Shown here: positions 60,640 through 64,000 of the stretch, one piece after another | Position numbering within the stretch: the first letter of the stretch is position 1 | How the letters are laid out: each line of letters opens with the position of its first letter | Assembly (NCBI GenBank): GCA_005408345.1 | Contig: SEMN01000346.1 | Location: forward strand, 182,083 to 246,082 | DNA from: Macquaria australasica | Lineage: Eukaryota > Chordata > Actinopteri > Centrarchiformes > Percichthyidae | Reading direction: 5' to 3' | Length of the DNA stretch: 64,000 nucleotides | The notes under the pieces: generated by a model | Database searches by the model: none | What the model was told of the DNA's origin: nothing | Seen by the model: the letters and a program-made list of their open reading frames with translations, nothing else | Program-made: the position numbers and the translations under genes

Positions 60640-61083
60640 GGCCTTTACACAGCGGGGACGTAACGAATAAATGACATGAAAATGCGAAATACTCGGCTGC
60701 GAATATTTACTCTACTCCATCCAAAAGTAAACTAATCTCCTCACTGTCCTGCACCCGGCGGTGCTGCTCCACACGTCGTCCTTGAGTTCATAATCTTCAT
60801 AATTTTTGTGTTCTTTGTCATATAATACAGGCTGATGAGAAACACAAACAGTCAACAGGTCCGGAGTTGTGACGTGACGTCCGTTCCGCACAGCGTGATT
60901 GGTTGATGCCTTTACTCGACGCGCAAATGCTCAGAAAAATCGTTTCGAAAAAAAATGATGTCGCTTTTTCGCCGCGTAATATTCACTTTCTGTGTGAAAG
61001 TACTCGTGACAAAAACAACAGGTTGAAAAAAATATATTGACGTGTGAATTAATGCCCGTGTGTGTTTCCTGTGTGTAAAGGCC
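60640..61083. mobile_element. 444-bp MITE with GGCCTTTACACA ends
   Basis: The left end is GGCCTTTACACAGCGGGGACG. The right end on the other strand is GGCCTTTACACACAGGAAAC. The interior is CG-rich (TCGTTTCG, TTTTTCGCCGCGTAAT), unlike its surroundings. No clear target-site duplication was found, so the superfamily is not assigned. Confidence 0.6.
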
Positions 61084-63747
61084 TTCAAACACAGGAAACA
61101 CTTACAGGTCGTACAACAGGAGACAGACAGTCAGAAGTCATCAGATACAAGAACAGCTTTTATAGCATTCTGGAAACAAAGAAACTCTTTTCCATTGGTC
61201 AGTGTTATAGGAACTTTCAAAAACATATCAGGACCCTTGAAGTACATCTGGAGAGCAGAAAAACATCTCCATACAGGGACCTATACTCCACCATATGGCT
61301 GACCGTCTATACAAGAGTCACGTTGCTCAGCGCACACACACACACACACGTTAGACTGGAGACAAGAATTCAACTAAAAATACTAACTACTTAAATGTAA
61401 ATACATAAGCATCTAATTACTAAATATTAATAAGTATACAAGCAAATGACGATTAACATATGAATAAATGGTAAACTTTAAGCTTACAACTAAGTTTACT
61501 TTCACAGGGCGCACATTACGACTGTGCAGCCGATAATTAACAGGATTTGGGTAAGACGACTGATTGGACCAAGTAAATAATTAACCTGTAAAGCGCAATT
61601 CAAAGCATGCGTGAATAAGAGCTGGCAGCTGGAGTCGGGCACGTGTTGCGTTGATTTCTTTCACAAAACAGGGCAGAGACTGAATGACAGTTAAGGCGGC
61701 TTTAGCGATCACTGTCCGATCGATTAGCGCTGAAACGCAACGTCAATAGCATGTTATGTTCTCCCCACCCGTTTGTTCTTTTGGAGGCTGCAAGCGAAAG
61801 CGTCCTTCATCCGACTCTTTTTCCAAATACTGTCTTCAGCTGTTCAGCCTGACTTCACAGCTTACTGCTTAGCAAACATCTGAAGCTGATTAATTTTGTT
61901 TCACTGAAGAAGAGTAGGCTGTAATGTTTCAGTAATCAATCAGCCGGTTGTTGGGCTGACGGAGGCCAGTTGGAAAATCTTAACATCTCGCACAGCCCTA
62001 GTTTCTGGAGTGTGTGTGTGATTATTTGAGGTGGGAGCTGTGCGTTTCCTCCCTGTGTGAAACTTCTGATCCATCTATTCTCCGCTGAGATCTCGTCAAC
62101 TCTAAAGAGGCCTTCAGGACTCAAACACCCAGTCGCACGGAGACGAGGCTGAACCGCCTCACATAGATGAAGCTTCAGGAAAGACTCCGTCTTAAAACTG
62201 AGCAGGGTATTAATTCATTTTACTACATATTTAAAACAACAACAAACACAATCTATAAGTATTCTGAAAAACTTTTCTCGACATCCAGAGGAATAAAAAA
62301 ATAAAAACCAGAAGAAGCTACGCAGAAGGCTAATTAGCTCCCTGGTTACCCCTCGCTAGCTCATAGGCATATTGTACGGTGTGCTGTAAGGCTCACAGAG
62401 CTGTGCAGCTGCCCGACTGCTGGGTTCGAGGTGTAATTAGGAGCCAAACACAAAGAGACACCCGTGGAGTCCTCGACTGTCACACACAAACACACACACA
62501 ATATGTGCAGTTACAGCGAGCAGGAAGCGAAATGTAGAATTTAATTAAAACTAAAGTTTGCTTCACTGTTTACAAACCAAACCTCCTCACAGAAACAGAG
62601 TTTGTGCGTGGATCTGCTTCTTTCTGCTTTTTCATGTTTGCGTCATTCGTTTGGTGCTTTATGAACGTCATGGTCAGCCTGATGTTTAACACATGAAGCT
62701 TGCATCACAATAAACTCTCACAAGTGTAATAAGGAGAATTTTTTGAATACATTATATTTTGTTTCTCCTGCTAGCTCACTTTTGATTTGTTTGTTTGGAC
62801 TGTGGAGTTATTTGGTGCACTGTCTCCATAGACGGTGTTAGAAGACTTCAAGACGGACATGAAGCTGTCCCGGTTGAATCATCAGTACAAAAGATCAACA
62901 ACTGCGTTAGAAAATATCTGGTTCTTTGATAAAACAAATCAAAAGGTACAAATCTGTAGGACACAAAAAATGTAAAGTTAAAGGCACCCTGAGGACCTTT
63001 TTGTAGCTCTATTCAACAGCGTTTTCACATTTTGTTTGCTCTTGTGCACCCGAGTGGCGCAAAACACAATCCTGCCAATGGTTCCCTTTCTTCCGCTGGT
63101 CTGCAGGTGGCGGTGAGGCGCCAAAGAAACGCAACAAAGCTCCAGCAAAGGCAGTGAAGAAGAAGAAGACTGCATGCTAGCAAACACGGTGTAGGTTTCA
63201 AACCTTTGTGAAAAAACAACTTTGCAAATATTTATGAGGAATGAAATGCATTCAACACGCAAGTCAGAGCCTAAAGACACACTGTGTTTTGGTGAGAAAA
63301 CAGAAAACTCCACAGGGTAGCTTTAATACAGCTAAGGTGCATTTCAGCAAGAAACCGCTTCAAGATTGCACCCAGTTTTGGATGAATTGTGCAACAATGG
63401 CGTGAAATTTTGTTCCCAACTCCAACGACAAAGCTTCTGAAATCAACTCTGATTTGATCTGTTCTGCACAGCAACAGCAGCTCAAGCTCATGGGGATTGT
63501 AGTATTTAGAGTTACCTGCCATAGAAAACTGACATAATATACAACATACAGTATGGTTCAATTATCAGGACAGTTTCTGTGTTGAAGAACATCGAGAAGA
63601 TCATTAAAAAAAAACAGAGACTGGATGACTCCAAACAGACGTACAGTCGTAATAAATGTCACTCATACATATTGATGTTACATTAACATGCAGCGCGACA
63701 CACACACACGCAGTATTACGCATACAGATACTCACACACAGTTACAT
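61084..63747. other. Intergenic, no gene recognised
   Basis: AC microsatellites lie near 61337-61350 and 62484-62500, and a GC-richer stretch at about 62330-62460. CTGCAGGTGGCGGTG near 63101 resembles a CTCF core. No exon or RNA gene was supported. Confidence 0.4.
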
Positions 63748-64000
63748 GTAGAGCTGAAAGCTGATTCATCTCTGAAGTTGATCGACGACAACTTTGATGA
63801 TCAATAATAATCAACATTTTCTGGTTCCAGCTTTGCAAATGTGACAATTTGCTGCTTTTCTGTTTTATTTGATTGTAAATTAAATATCTTTGGGTTTTAA
63901 ACTAGTGTTCAAACTGAAGAAACAGTTTGAAAAGGTCACTTTGGGCTCTGGGAAATTTAGATTCACATTGTTATGCCAAAATCAGATAATTGATTTATCA
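63748..64000. repeat. Dispersed repeat, family A, cut by the window end
   Basis: Starts GAGCTGAAAGCTGATTC, with CAACTTTGATGATCAATAATAAT, TTCCAGCTTTGCAAATGTG and TTTGGGCTCTGGGAAATT, an inverted family A arrangement in its latter part. Confidence 0.6.

Noticed and set aside
1..64000. CRISPR arrays, operons, prophage or bacterial mobile systems
   Set aside because: The window is vertebrate nuclear DNA with spliced genes; the tandem repeats lack unique spacers and are minisatellites.

Overview
The window is vertebrate nuclear DNA, almost certainly from a spiny-rayed (percomorph) teleost. It has short exons with GT-AG introns, long AT-rich introns, abundant short tandem repeats and many dispersed repeats of the fish kind. 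It carries three genes in the order syncrip (+), snx14 (+), nt5e (-). To my knowledge this matches the gene order and relative orientation of SYNCRIP, SNX14 and NT5E on human 6q14. Identifications were made by reading exons and comparing them with remembered vertebrate proteins; no search was run.

Layout. Bases 1-123 are the last 40 codons and stop of syncrip (hnRNP Q). About 4.2 kb of 3' untranslated sequence follows, with poly(A) signals near 0.7 and 4.3 kb. It contains an alternative C-terminal coding segment at about 1.62 kb that corresponds to the short hnRNP Q1 ending. From 4.9 to 7.7 kb lies a 2.8-kb minisatellite interrupted by an assembly gap and by a badly degraded block. The snx14 promoter and 5' UTR region is near 8.2-8.6 kb, and 29 coding exons run from 8622 to 32593 (934 residues, all phases consistent). 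Introns hold a splice-donor minisatellite, a TG repeat abutting an acceptor, a hAT-type element with target-site duplication, a large foldback element, LINE fragments and MITEs. After a 3-kb convergent gap, nt5e (CD73) lies on the minus strand in nine exons from 44999 down to 35587 (585 residues, signal peptide to GPI signal). From 45.4 to 64 kb I find no protein-coding gene. That stretch is intergenic, with dispersed repeats, microsatellites and a few GC-richer stretches that could be regulatory.

The three genes are not a pathway. Syncrip is an RNA-binding hnRNP, snx14 is an ER/endolysosome lipid-handling sorting nexin, and nt5e is the cell-surface AMP 5'-nucleotidase that makes adenosine. 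Their co-location looks like old synteny. I found no convincing novel multi-gene system. The most interesting signals concern splicing (a duplicated 5' splice site array, a 27-nt microexon, a UG-repeat acceptor, a conserved alternative syncrip C-terminus) and repeat architecture (a 102-bp higher-order repeat and several non-autonomous transposons with readable target-site duplications).
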